NCBI GenBank assembly: GCA_963763365.1
Contig: CAVXOE010000010.1
Span: 100,115 to 164,114, forward strand
DNA length: 64,000 bases
From: VAZQ01 sp963763365
Lineage (GTDB): Bacteria > Pseudomonadota > Alphaproteobacteria > Rhizobiales > Xanthobacteraceae
Direction: 5' to 3'
The notes beneath the pieces were generated by a model. That model had not been told where the DNA came from, ran no database searches, and saw nothing but the letters and a program-made list of their open reading frames with translations. Within the stretch, counting starts at the first letter, position 1. Each line of letters opens with the position of its first letter. The position numbers and the translations under genes were made by a program. Below, in pieces: positions 26,334-35,465 of the stretch.

Positions 26334-27482
26334 TCACGGCAGCAGCTTCCAGTTTCCTTTTTCGAGCTGCACCAGCACGCGGGCACGGTCGTCGACGCCG
26401 AAGAAACTGCCCGGTTTGAAGTTGTAGACGCCGTGAGTGCCGACGACTTCCTTGACAGACAGCATCGCGTCCCTGAAAGCCTCGTGGAATTCCGGCGTGC
26501 CGGGCTGCGCCTTCTGCAGTGCGCGCTTGGCGGCATCGATCAGCACCAGCCAGGCATCGAACGAGTAGGCGGAGAACGCGTCGCTGGTCGCTGCGTTGTT
26601 GGCCTTCTGGTAGACCTCGCGGTAGGCGAGCGAAATCTTCTTGGTCGGGTTGCCGTCCGGAAGCTGTTCGGCGACCACTACCGGTCCGGTCGGCGCAATC
26701 ACGCCCTCGACCGCCTGGCCGCCGACGCGGATGAAGTCGGGATTGATCAGCGCGTGGGTGCCGTAGAGCCCGCCTTTGTAGCCGCGCTGCGCGAGCGCGA
26801 TGTAGGGCAGCGCGCCGGGCGTGCCGGAGCCGCCGGTGATCACCGCGTCGGGATTGGTCGAGATGATCTTGAGCGTCTGGCCGGCGACCGAGGTGTCGGC
26901 GCGCGCATAGCGCTCGTTGGTGGCGACCTGGAGCGGCGAGCCTTCGACATTCTTCATCAGCGCGTCGTAGACGAGATCGCCCCATGAATCGCTGAAGCCG
27001 ATATAGGCGGCCTTCTTGACGCCGGCTTTCTTCATGCGCTCGACCACGGCCGCGACCATCAGCGGCGGCGGCTGCGGAATGGAGATCATCCACTGGCCGT
27101 TCGGGCTCTGCGGCTGGCTTGCCGGCGTCAAAGAGATCATCGGGGTCTTGGTTTCGGCCGCCACAACGGCCATTGCGACGGTACCCGGCACTCCCGAAGT
27201 GCCGATCAGAACGTCGACCTTGTCCTCCTGCACCAGCTTGCGAGCATTGCGCGTCGCCGCCGACGGGTCGGACGCATCGTCCAGCCGGATCAGCTTGATG
27301 TTCACGTCGCCGACCTTGGCCGCATAGGCGTATCCGGCGAGAATGCCCTTTTCGTACGGGATGCCGATCGAGGCGCCCGGTCCACTCAGCGAGGTGACAA
27401 ATCCGACGGTGAGGTCGGCGCCGAAGCCCGCATTGGTCGTTAGAGCCAATGCTGCGATGCCAATGCATAGGCGCGATATCAT
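26334..27482 (-). CDS. ABC transporter substrate-binding protein (LivK-like)
   Basis: This periplasmic type-I binding protein has 382 residues. A signal peptide (MISRLCIGIAALALTTNAGFGA) precedes LTVGFVTSLSGPGASIGIPYEKG, the standard first strand and binding loop. KVDVLIGTSGVPGT and PMISLTPASQPQSPNGQW follow, forming the ligand pocket. It heads the leftward importer operon, 52 bp before livH. The 154-bp gap to the divergent oxygenase operon should hold both promoters; I see no clear boxes. Confidence 0.9.
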   Translation of the reverse strand: MISRLCIGIAALALTTNAGFGADLTVGFVTSLSGPGASIGIPYEKGILAGYAYAAKVGDVNIKLIRLDDASDPSAATRNARKLVQEDKVDVLIGTSGVPGTVAMAVVAAETKTPMISLTPASQPQSPNGQWMISIPQPPPLMVAAVVERMKKAGVKKAAYIGFSDSWGDLVYDALMKNVEGSPLQVATNERYARADTSVAGQTLKIISTNPDAVITGGSGTPGALPYIALAQRGYKGGLYGTHALINPDFIRVGGQAVEGVIAPTGPVVVAEQLPDGNPTKKISLAYREVYQKANNAATSDAFSAYSFDAWLVLIDAAKRALQKAQPGTPEFHEAFRDAMLSVKEVVGTHGVYNFKPGSFFGVDDRARVLVQLEKGNWKLLP

Positions 27483-27636
27483 GGTCGAACTCCCACCTGA
27501 ACCGACAGGCTGCCGGAATGGTTTAAGTCTAAAGCATCTGCCGACCCTGGCAAGTGCGCCAATATGCGCGGCCGCTCGCCGGACGACGCCCGTCGAACAT
27601 TGCCCCCGACAAGCTTTGAAATTAGAATCCTAGTCA

Positions 27637-28608
27637 ATGTCAGAGCACGGCAGACTCGACCTGACGGTCACCGGAGTGCGAAGCGAGACGCCGCTCATTC
27701 GCGGCATTCGTCTTGCGCGCCCGCATCAGGAGCCGTTGCCCTCGTGGCAGGCCGGCGCGCACATCAAGGTGCGCGTGCCGCGCGGCGATGACCGGTCCTA
27801 TTCGCTGGTGAATACGGCACGCGACGCCGCGGCGGGCACGCGGCCACATTCCTATCGCCTTGGCGTGCGGCTGGAGAATCCGAGCCAGGGCGGCTCGCTG
27901 TACATGCATGGGCTCAAGGTCGGCGATGTCGTCTCGGTACTGCCGCCGGCCAACAACTTTCCGCTGGACGTAACGGGCAAGCCGGTCGTCCTGCTGGCAG
28001 GCGGCATCGGCGTGACACCGCTCGTCTCGATGGTGGCCGAGCTTGCCGCCGGTGGAGTGCCGTACCGGTTCTTCTACGCCGGTCGTTCGCGCAATCAGCT
28101 TGCTTTTTTGCCGGAGATCGAGGCGCTTTCCGCCGACAATTTGTCCGTCCACACCGACGATGTCTCCGGCCTGTTCGACGTGGAGGGCCTGATGGCATCG
28201 CTGACCGGCGGCGAGCCGCTCTATTGCTGCGGGCCGCTGCCGATGATCGAGACGGCGATCGCGACCGCGAAACGGCTCGGCTGGGCGCCGGGCCGCCTGC
28301 ACTTCGAGATATTCACGCCTGCCGCCCCGCAGACCGGCGACGCGCCGTTCGAGGTGGTGTTGAAGAGCACGGGCGAAAGCTTCACTGTGCCGGCAACGGA
28401 GACCATACTCGGCGTCTTGATCGAGGCCGGCAAGGATCCGATGCATGACTGCAAGCGTGGCGACTGCGGCATCTGCCAGGTCGCCGTGATCGAAGGGACC
28501 CCGGATCACCGTGATTTTGTGCTGTCGGACGCTGAGAAGGCCGCAGGCAAGCTGATGCAAATCTGCGTGTCACGTTCGAAGACGCCGAGGCTGGTGATCG
28601 ACCTGTGA
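27637..28608 (+). CDS. Flavin/2Fe-2S oxidoreductase (phthalate dioxygenase reductase/VanB type)
   Basis: This protein passes electrons from NAD(P)H to a Rieske oxygenase. The order is flavin domain (DRSYSLVN, about residues 50-57), nucleotide domain (LLAGGIGVTPLVSMVAEL, later YCCGPLPMI), and a C-terminal plant-type 2Fe-2S domain with CKRGDCGICQ and a fourth cysteine in MQICVSRS. This is the class IA layout. It lies 25 bp upstream of the oxygenase alpha gene, its likely partner. Length of 323 residues is typical. Confidence 0.92.
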   Translation: MSEHGRLDLTVTGVRSETPLIRGIRLARPHQEPLPSWQAGAHIKVRVPRGDDRSYSLVNTARDAAAGTRPHSYRLGVRLENPSQGGSLYMHGLKVGDVVSVLPPANNFPLDVTGKPVVLLAGGIGVTPLVSMVAELAAGGVPYRFFYAGRSRNQLAFLPEIEALSADNLSVHTDDVSGLFDVEGLMASLTGGEPLYCCGPLPMIETAIATAKRLGWAPGRLHFEIFTPAAPQTGDAPFEVVLKSTGESFTVPATETILGVLIEAGKDPMHDCKRGDCGICQVAVIEGTPDHRDFVLSDAEKAAGKLMQICVSRSKTPRLVIDL

Positions 28609-28633
28609 CGAGAGACGACGAGGAGGCGCAGCG

Positions 28634-29953
28634 ATGAACGGATACCGATATCGCGGAAATGCCGAAGCGGTGCGCAGCCTCATTCGCGAGACGGAAGTCC
28701 ATCGCGACGTTTACGTCGACGAGGAGGTGTTCCAGCTCGAGATGGAGCACTTGTTCGCCAACACCTGGGTCTATGTCGGCCACGACAGCCAGGTGCCGAA
28801 CCCGGGCGACTATTACAGCACGACGATCGGCACCCAGCCGGTCGTGATGGTGCGCCATACCGATGGCACGGTCAAAGTGCTGCACAATCGCTGCCCGCAC
28901 AAAGGCACGCGCATCACCACGGAGACCTGCGGCAATACCGGGAAATTCTTCCGCTGCGCCTATCACGCCTGGACATTCCGCACCGATGGTTCGCTGCTCG
29001 CGATTCCGCTACGCAAGGGCTACGAGAACACCGGCCTCGAACAAAGCCACGCCGCGAAGGGCATGCGCCCGGTCCGCCACGTGCACAACTACCGTGGCTT
29101 CGTGTTCGGCAAGCTCAACGACACCGGTCCGGGATTCGAAGAGTTCTTCGGCGAAAGCCTGTCGAGCTTCGACAACATGGTCGACCGCTCGCCGGCCGGA
29201 AAGCTGCAAGTGGCCGGTGGTGTCCTGCGCTATATGCACAACTGCAATTGGAAGATGGTGGTCGAGAACCAGACCGACACCTGCCATCCGATGGTGGCGC
29301 ATGAATCCTCCGCCGGCACCGCGATCGATATCTGGAAGAACGCGCCGCCCGGCAGCAAGAAGCCGATGGCGGTCGAGATCTACGCGCCATTCATGTCGCC
29401 GTACGAATTCTTCGAGAACATGGGTATCCGCGTCTGGCCGAACGGCCACGGCCACACCGGCGTGCACCATTCCATCCACTCGAACTATTCGGCGATCCCG
29501 GGTTATTTCGAGAAGATGGTCGCAGCCTATGGCGAAGCGCGCGCCAAGGCGATCCTCGACGAGAACCGCCACAACACGGTCTATTTCCCCAATTTGATGA
29601 TCAAGGGGCCGATCCAGCTCATCCGGCTGTTCAAGCCGATCGCCGCCAACAAGACGCTGGTCGAATCGTGGACGTTCCGGCTGGTTGATGCGCCCGACAT
29701 GCTGCTGGAGCGCACCCTGATGTATAACCGGCTGATCAACGCGCCCACCTCGGTCGTCGGGCACGACGATCTCGAAGTCTACGAGCGCGCCCAGGAGGGC
29801 TTGGGCGACGACGCCAACCAGTGGGTCAACGTGCAGCGGCTCTACGATCCGGCCGAAGGGCAGGACGTCACGGCCGAAACCAACGGCACGACCGAATGGC
29901 AGATGCGCAATCAGTTCCGGGCCTGGTCGAAATTCATGACCATGTCGATGTGA
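28634..29953 (+). CDS. Rieske aromatic-ring-hydroxylating dioxygenase, alpha subunit
   Basis: This is the catalytic subunit, which inserts O2 into an aromatic ring to give a cis-dihydrodiol or hydroxylated product. The Rieske site is RCPHKGTRI (CxH) and RCAYHAWTF (CxxH) at about residues 86-119. The mononuclear iron site is in NQTDTCHPMVAHES (D-x2-H-x4-H, residues about 213-226). The 439-residue length is normal. The start has AGGAGG at good spacing. The stop overlaps the beta subunit start (ATGTGA), a sign of coupled subunit synthesis. Confidence 0.93.
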   Translation: MNGYRYRGNAEAVRSLIRETEVHRDVYVDEEVFQLEMEHLFANTWVYVGHDSQVPNPGDYYSTTIGTQPVVMVRHTDGTVKVLHNRCPHKGTRITTETCGNTGKFFRCAYHAWTFRTDGSLLAIPLRKGYENTGLEQSHAAKGMRPVRHVHNYRGFVFGKLNDTGPGFEEFFGESLSSFDNMVDRSPAGKLQVAGGVLRYMHNCNWKMVVENQTDTCHPMVAHESSAGTAIDIWKNAPPGSKKPMAVEIYAPFMSPYEFFENMGIRVWPNGHGHTGVHHSIHSNYSAIPGYFEKMVAAYGEARAKAILDENRHNTVYFPNLMIKGPIQLIRLFKPIAANKTLVESWTFRLVDAPDMLLERTLMYNRLINAPTSVVGHDDLEVYERAQEGLGDDANQWVNVQRLYDPAEGQDVTAETNGTTEWQMRNQFRAWSKFMTMSM

Positions 29954-30447
29954 CCGGCGCGACCGTGGCCGCGCCGACCGACCAGGAGCTGATCGATTTC
30001 GTTGTCCGCGAGGCGCGGCTGATCGACACGCAGCAATTCGATGAGTGGCTTGAGCTGTTCGCCGAAGATGGCGTCTACTGGATGCCGCTGGAATGGGGCC
30101 AGACCGACCCGCGGCTCACTACGTCGCTGATGTACGAGGACAAGCTGCTGCTCAAGATTCGCGTCGAGCGGCTCAAGGGCAACCGCACGTTTTCGCAGAA
30201 GCCCAAGAGCCGGTGCCATCACGTGCTGCAGGTGCCGCAGATCGACAAGCGCGACCAGGCCGGGAACGAATACGTCACCTGGACGCCGATGCACTACGTC
30301 GAGACACGCTACGACGACCAGCAGCTTTACGCCGCCTGGGCCACCCACACGCTGACCGTCGTCGACGGCAAGCTGAAGATCAGGCTCAAGCGCGTCGACA
30401 TCGTCAATTGCGACGCGGCGTTCGGCAACATCCAGCTTTTCATGTGA
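29950..30447 (+). CDS. Aromatic-ring-hydroxylating dioxygenase, beta subunit
   Basis: This 165-residue SnoaL/NTF2-like fold protein forms the structural part of the alpha3beta3 oxygenase. Visible family features are LIDFVVREARLIDTQQFDEW, LFAEDGVYWMPL, SRCHHVLQVP and the C-terminal KIRLKRVDIVNCD. The GTG at 29950 overlaps the alpha stop by 4 nt and is preferred; the same GTGA arrangement recurs at its own 3' end. Confidence 0.9.
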   Translation: MTGATVAAPTDQELIDFVVREARLIDTQQFDEWLELFAEDGVYWMPLEWGQTDPRLTTSLMYEDKLLLKIRVERLKGNRTFSQKPKSRCHHVLQVPQIDKRDQAGNEYVTWTPMHYVETRYDDQQLYAAWATHTLTVVDGKLKIRLKRVDIVNCDAAFGNIQLFM

Positions 30448-31642
30448 CCCAAGACGACCGCATGGCATCGGGCACGATCCGGAAGTCCTACGACGGCATC
30501 GTCGCCTGCGTGCCGGTCACCATTCCCTATCGGCGCTATTCGACCAATAGCGCGCATTGGTGGATCGGGCGCGCGCTGCACGAACTGGTGAAGCGTGCCG
30601 GGCTGCGCTTCCGCAGGACATCGACGGCTTCGCGGTGTCGAGCTTCACGATGGGACCGGACACGGCCGTCGGCCTGACCCAGCATTTCGGCCTGTCGCCG
30701 CGCTGGCTCGATCATATCCCGTTCGGAGGGGCAAGCGGAATCGTGGCGCTGCGGCGTGCAGCGCGCGCCGTGCAGGCCGGCGACGCCGAGATCGTCGCAT
30801 GCGTCGGCGCCGACACCAATCACGTCGATTCGTTCCGCAAGACGCTGTCGACATTCTCCCGCTTCGCGCAGGACGCGGTCTATCCGTACGGCTCGGGCGG
30901 TGCGAATGCGTCGTTTGCGCTCATCACCAAGAACTATATGAACAGCTATGGCGCGAAGCGTGAGGATTTCGGCAAGCTCTGCATCGCGCAGCGCGACAAT
31001 GCGCTGTCGATTCCGTACGCCATGATGAAGAAGAAGCTCACGCTCGACGAATACATGAACGCGCGGCCGATCGCCGATCCGATCCATTTGTTCGACTGCG
31101 TGATGCCGTGCGCCGGCGCCGAAGCATTGCTGGTCTGCCGCGAGGACACGGCGAAATCGCTCAATCTGCCCGGCGTCCGCATCCTCTCGACCATCGAGCG
31201 TCACAATGCCTTTCCGACCGATCCGATGCAGGCGCGCGGCGGCTGGGCGCTCGACATCGACGACCTCTGGTCGATGGCGGCCCTCAAGCCCGACGAGGTC
31301 GATTTTGTCGAGACCTATGACGACTATCCCGTCATCGTCATGATGCAGCTTGAGGACCTCGGCTTCTGCCAGAAAGGCGAGGGGCCGGAGTTCGTGCGCG
31401 CGCACAGTTTTACCAACGATGGGACCTTCCCGCACAATACCTCGGGCGGGCAGCTCTCGGTCGGGCAGGCCGGCGCGGGAGGCGGCTACCTCGGATTGGT
31501 CGAGGCAGTGCGCCAGCTTATCGGGGAGCCGATCGGCACCAGCGTGGCGGATGCCAGGGCCGCCGTGGTTTCCGGCTTCGGCATGATCAATTACGATCGC
31601 GGCCTGTCGTCCTGCGCCGCCGTCCTCGCGAGAGCCGCATGA
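30444..31642 (+). pseudogene. Thiolase-fold protein without the thiolase Cys (Ltp2-like), frameshifted
   Basis: N-terminal residues (ASGTIRKSYDGIVACV, ALHELVKRAGL) are in one frame to about 30605. The rest, from PQDIDGFAVSSFTMGPD to the end at 31642, is in another. Restoring one missing base gives about 399 residues. The fold is that of the SCP2-type thiolase family, with YGSGGANASF and NTSGGQLSVGQAGAGGGYLGLVEA. At the usual nucleophile position it reads PFGGASGIVAL, so the acylated Cys is absent. Such proteins paired with DUF35 partners act as retro-aldolases in steroid side-chain loss (Ltp2). VETYDDYPV carries tyrosines that could serve that role. Gene order with a DUF35 protein next supports this reading. 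Confidence 0.72.
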
Positions 31643-32880
31643 CCGAACCGCTCGTCCGCCCCAAGCGCAAGAATCCGCTCAAGCGGACGCGGCAGCCGTT
31701 GAGTCCTCAGGGCGTGCGCAGCCGCACCGCGCATGGCCTCACCGCGGCGGCGGCGGAAGGGCGCTTCGCGCTCCAGGTCTGCCTCGACTGCAACGCCGTG
31801 ATCTACCCGCCGCGCGATGCTTGCCCGTCTTGCCTGTCGGCGCGGCTGCCGTTCCGCGATATCGATTCTGGCGGCACGCTGATCGCCGAAACCACGGTGC
31901 AGACCTCGACCGATCCCTATTTCCGCGAGCGCACGCCGTGGCGGGTCGGTACCGTGAAGCTCGACGCCGGCCCGGTCGTGGTCGCGCACCTCCATGGCGA
32001 CACGGTCGAGGGGCAGCGCGTGCGGCTCGAATTCAAGCTCGACCGCAGCGGCTCGGCGGTCGCGATCGCGCTGCCCGGGAAGGATACCGAGAACATGGCC
32101 GACGATTCGCATCTGCGCGAGATGACCTGCGATCCGAAATTCCGCCGCGTGCTGATCACCGACGGCCGCACCGCCGTGGGTCAGGCGATGGCGAAGGCGT
32201 TCTCGGAGGCGGGTGCCTCGATCGTGTTCGTCGGTCTCGCCGACCCTTGGAAGCCGTTCTCCGGTTTCGACGCGTTGCGCCGGATCGAGCGGGTCGAGAT
32301 CGTCCCGCTCGACGTGACCGACACCGAATCCGTCACCGAGCAGGCCGAGCAGAACGGCGCGCGTATCGACATTATTGTCAACACCGCCGAGCATGTGCGT
32401 GCCGGCGGCGTGGTGGACCGCCGCGGGCTGACGGTCGCGCGCGAGGAGATGGACATCCGCTATCTCGGCCTCGTTCGTCTCGCCCAGGCCTTCGGCCCGG
32501 TGCTGCGGTTTCGCGGCGCCGACGGCGTGAATTCGGCCGCCGCTTTTGTCAATCTTCTTTCCGTGCATGCGCTGATGAGCTGGCCGGCCTACGGCAGCTA
32601 TTCGGCGGCCGAAGCCGCTTGTCTTTCCGCCGCGCAATGCATGCGCGCGGAATTGCGCCCGGGCGGCGTGAAGGTGCTCAACGTGTTCTTCGGCCCGCTC
32701 GAAACCGAATGGTTCCAGACCGTGCCGCCGCCGAAGGTGACGCCGGCAGCGCTCGCGAATGCGGTCGTGCGTGCGCTCAAGCAAGGCCTCGAGGACGCGT
32801 TCGTCGGCGACGTTGCCGAGGACATCCGGCAGCGACTCGCGGTCAATCCCAAGGCGCTCGAACGCGAGATGGCGGGTTGA
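31639..32880 (+). CDS. DUF35 (Zn-ribbon/OB-fold) fused to a degenerate short-chain dehydrogenase
   Basis: This 413-residue protein has two parts. Residues about 45-160 are DUF35: a zinc ribbon (CLDC ... CPSC) followed by an OB-fold strand pattern ending VRLEFKLDRSG. Residues about 170-413 have the SDR fold (RRVLITDGRTAVGQAMAKAF, then NLLSVHALM and YSAAEAACLSAAQ). The glycine motif TGxxxGxG is altered (TDGRTAVG) and the YxxxK pair reads YSAAE, with Glu for Lys, so oxidoreductase activity is doubtful. DUF35 proteins normally pair with thiolase-fold enzymes, and one lies directly upstream with a 4-bp overlap. I see no sign of a frameshift making the fusion. Confidence 0.82.
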   Translation: MTEPLVRPKRKNPLKRTRQPLSPQGVRSRTAHGLTAAAAEGRFALQVCLDCNAVIYPPRDACPSCLSARLPFRDIDSGGTLIAETTVQTSTDPYFRERTPWRVGTVKLDAGPVVVAHLHGDTVEGQRVRLEFKLDRSGSAVAIALPGKDTENMADDSHLREMTCDPKFRRVLITDGRTAVGQAMAKAFSEAGASIVFVGLADPWKPFSGFDALRRIERVEIVPLDVTDTESVTEQAEQNGARIDIIVNTAEHVRAGGVVDRRGLTVAREEMDIRYLGLVRLAQAFGPVLRFRGADGVNSAAAFVNLLSVHALMSWPAYGSYSAAEAACLSAAQCMRAELRPGGVKVLNVFFGPLETEWFQTVPPPKVTPAALANAVVRALKQGLEDAFVGDVAEDIRQRLAVNPKALEREMAG

Positions 32881-32882
32881 GC

Positions 32883-33671
32883 ATGGCGCCGGTCGACCTT
32901 CTCGCTTTCGCGCGTGCCGTCGCAAGCGGCGACGTGCGCGTGATTGATCTTACGCAGACCCTGGCGCAGGAGTTCCCCACCATCGTGCTGCCGCCGGAGC
33001 TTGGGCAATGCGCGCCGTTCCGCATCGAGGAAGTGTCCCGCTACGACGAGCGCGGTCCGGCCTGGTACTGGAACAACATCAGCCTCGGCGAGCATACCGG
33101 CACGCATTTCGATGCGCCGATCCACTGGATTTCCGGCAAGGATTTGCCGAACAACGCGGTCGACACGATCGACGTGCGGAAGTTCATCGCGCCGGCCTGC
33201 GTCATCGACTGCTCGAAGGACTGCGCGGAGAACCCGGATTTCGCGCTGACGATTCCGTTCGTCGAGCAGTGGGAGGCGCGCCACGGCCGGATCGACGCGG
33301 GAAGCTGGGTGCTGTTGCGTACCGACTGGTCGAAGCGGACATATCCCGACTACGCGGGGCTGCGCGAGGACGGCGCGCACACGCCCGGCCCCGAGCCGGC
33401 CGTGGTGAAGTGGTTCGTCGAAGAGCGCGACGTGCACGGCTTTGGCACCGAGACCATCGGCACCGATTTCGGCCAGGGCCATCATTTCAACCCGCCCTAT
33501 CCGGCGCATTTCTATATGCACGGTAAGGGCCGATTCGGGCTGCAATGCCTGACCAACCTCGATCTCCTGCCGCCCAAGGGCGCGGTGATCGTCGCGGCGC
33601 CGCTCAAGATCAAACAGGGGTCGGGCAGTCCGCTGCGCGTGCTTGCGCTGGTGGCCGGAGACGCAGCGTGA
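32883..33671 (+). CDS. Cyclase family protein (kynurenine formamidase-like)
   Basis: This 262-residue metal-dependent hydrolase family member has VIDLTQTLAQEFP near residue 20, the metal-binding signature LGEHTGTHFDAPIHW (about residues 66-80), LLRTDWSKR and FGTETIGTDFGQGH. Family members open amides or lactones. In this operon, hydrolysis or ring opening of a pathway intermediate is likely. It starts 2 bp after the DUF35-SDR stop and overlaps the next gene by 4 nt. Confidence 0.88.
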   Translation: MAPVDLLAFARAVASGDVRVIDLTQTLAQEFPTIVLPPELGQCAPFRIEEVSRYDERGPAWYWNNISLGEHTGTHFDAPIHWISGKDLPNNAVDTIDVRKFIAPACVIDCSKDCAENPDFALTIPFVEQWEARHGRIDAGSWVLLRTDWSKRTYPDYAGLREDGAHTPGPEPAVVKWFVEERDVHGFGTETIGTDFGQGHHFNPPYPAHFYMHGKGRFGLQCLTNLDLLPPKGAVIVAAPLKIKQGSGSPLRVLALVAGDAA

Positions 33672-34399
33672 GCGCCGGCAATGTCGCCATCGTGACAGGC
33701 GGATCGACCGGCATCGGCGCGGACATCTGCCGGCAGATGCTGGAGGCGGGTTACGAGGTGATTTCGCTCGCGCTCGATAAGCCGCGGCAGCAGCATGCGC
33801 GGCTGCACGCGATCGAGGTCGATCTGACGGACCGCGCCGCGACCGAACAGGCCGCCGCCGATATCGCTTCGCGTTTTGCCGTCACGCACCTCGTGCACAA
33901 TGCCGGCGCCATCCGGCCAGCGCTCCTTCCGGATGTGAAGCTCGACGACTTGGATGCGCTGACGCAACTCCATCTCGGGTCGGCGATCACGCTTGTGCAG
34001 GCCGTCCTGCCGGGGATGAAGCAGCATCACTTCGGCCGCATCGTGCTGATGTCGTCGCGCGGCGCGCTCGGGCTGGCGACGCGTTCGGCCTACGCGGCGA
34101 CCAAGGCCGGCATGGTGGCGCTGGCGCGCACCTGGGCGCTGGAACTCGCGCCCGACGGCATCACCGTCAACGTCGTGGCGCCCGGTCCGATCAGTGGCAC
34201 CGAGATGTTCCACGCCGTCGTGCCGAAAGACAGCGATCGCGAGAAGGCGCTCGCTGCGGCGATTCCGGTGAAGCGGCTCGGCCGTAGCGACGACGTCGCG
34301 CGCGCCGTGATGTTCTTCTGCGCGCGCGAGAACGAGTTCATCACCGGCCAGACGCTTTACGTCTGCGGCGGCGCAAGCCTCGGAACGATCGTGATCTAG
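33668..34399 (+). CDS. Short-chain dehydrogenase/reductase
   Basis: This 243-residue classical SDR is intact. The cofactor motif is IVTGGSTGIGADI, the central motif LVHNAGA, then catalytic Ser in VLMSSRG and the YAATK tetrad, and VNVVAPGPI for the C-terminal region. The chain ends GGASLGTIVI. In the cluster it could oxidise a cis-dihydrodiol or a hydroxyacyl-CoA. The GTG start overlaps the cyclase stop (GTGA). It is the last gene of the rightward operon. Confidence 0.9.
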   Translation: MSAGNVAIVTGGSTGIGADICRQMLEAGYEVISLALDKPRQQHARLHAIEVDLTDRAATEQAAADIASRFAVTHLVHNAGAIRPALLPDVKLDDLDALTQLHLGSAITLVQAVLPGMKQHHFGRIVLMSSRGALGLATRSAYAATKAGMVALARTWALELAPDGITVNVVAPGPISGTEMFHAVVPKDSDREKALAAAIPVKRLGRSDDVARAVMFFCARENEFITGQTLYVCGGASLGTIVI

Positions 34400-34524
34400 G
34401 TCCGGCGCTGCCGAGCGGCCGAAAGCGAACACAACAATGACGTTTGTCGTCGCGCGCAATTGCGGAGTATGATCCGACACAACAATACGAAGCTCGATGA
34501 GCCATTAGTCTCGGGAGAAACGCC

Positions 34525-34926
34525 ATGCTCAAGCCAATCGCCACCTGTCTTGGATTGCTGTTGTTCGGCGCTGTCGCGCTCAACGCCCAGACACCGCCGG
34601 TGCAGCCATCGCCGGTCAAACGGACGGTCCTGCAGAAGACCGACGTGCCGGGCACCAATCTCGAGATGATCTTCGCGACGGTCGAGATCGCCCCAGGCTT
34701 CAAGGCAGGCCGGCATTTTCATCCCGGCGTCGTCATGGCGCAGGTAACTGACGGTGAATTCTGGCTACACGTCGATGGCCAGCCCGAGAAGGTTCTGCGC
34801 GCCGGCGAATCTCTGACCCTGCCCGACCGCGCGATCCATAACGAAGGCGCAACCGATAAGCCGGCTCGGCTGAGCGCTATCTATGTTGTCGAAAAGGGCA
34901 AACCGCTCGCCTCGCCGGCGCCGTAA
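34525..34926 (+). CDS. Exported small cupin protein
   Basis: A signal peptide (MLKPIATCLGLLLFGAVALNAQ) precedes a single cupin domain. Motif 1 is GRHFHPGVVMAQVTDGEF and motif 2 is LTLPDRAIHNEG, with the histidines for metal binding. At 133 residues it is a minimal cupin. It lies 125 bp after the SDR and converges with rplS, so it probably has its own promoter. Confidence 0.83.
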   Translation: MLKPIATCLGLLLFGAVALNAQTPPVQPSPVKRTVLQKTDVPGTNLEMIFATVEIAPGFKAGRHFHPGVVMAQVTDGEFWLHVDGQPEKVLRAGESLTLPDRAIHNEGATDKPARLSAIYVVEKGKPLASPAP

Positions 34927-34967
34927 CGGGGCCGCGGGAGCGAGGCGCAGGCTGCGCCGGAACTGGA

Positions 34968-35372
34968 TTACTTCGTGCCGGTCTTCGGCGCTGCCGCTGG
35001 AGCCTCGGCCACATGCTCCTGCCGCTCGGTGATGCGGGCACGCTTGCCGCGCAGTCCGCGCAGGTAATAGAGCTTGGCGCGGCGCACCTTGCCGCGGCGC
35101 ACGACCTTGATCGAGTTGATCATCGGCGAATAGAGCGGGAACACGCGCTCGACGCCCTCGCCGTAGGAAATCTTGCGCACGGTGAAGTTCTCGTTAAAGC
35201 CCGCGCCGGCGCGGCCGATGCAGACGCCCTCATAGGCCTGGATGCGGCTGCGCTCGCCCTCGACCACCTTATAGTTGACGAGCACGGTGTCGCCCGGCCC
35301 GAAATCCGGGATCTCCTTGCCAGCGCTGAGTTTTTCGACCTGCTCTTTTTCGAGGGTCTGAATGAGGTTCAT
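34968..35372 (-). CDS. rplS: 50S ribosomal protein L19
   Basis: This protein sits at the 30S-50S interface. MNLIQTLEKEQVEKLSAGK, the GPGDTVLVNYKVVEGERSRIQAYEG region and RAKLYYLRGLRGKRARI are canonical. The C-terminal tail (VAEAPAAAPKTGTK) is an Ala-rich extension common in this group. It is the last gene of the ffh-rpsP-rimM-NADAR-trmD-rplS block, 93 bp after trmD. Confidence 0.97.
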   Translation of the reverse strand: MNLIQTLEKEQVEKLSAGKEIPDFGPGDTVLVNYKVVEGERSRIQAYEGVCIGRAGAGFNENFTVRKISYGEGVERVFPLYSPMINSIKVVRRGKVRRAKLYYLRGLRGKRARITERQEHVAEAPAAAPKTGTK

Positions 35373-35465
35373 GGGGAATTCTCCGTCGGCAGCGCCAATT
35401 CTGCGGGCGCGCGGTCTGCTTGTCTTTATGGGTCGGCGAGCTTCTACGATAATGAGTGGGCTTTG

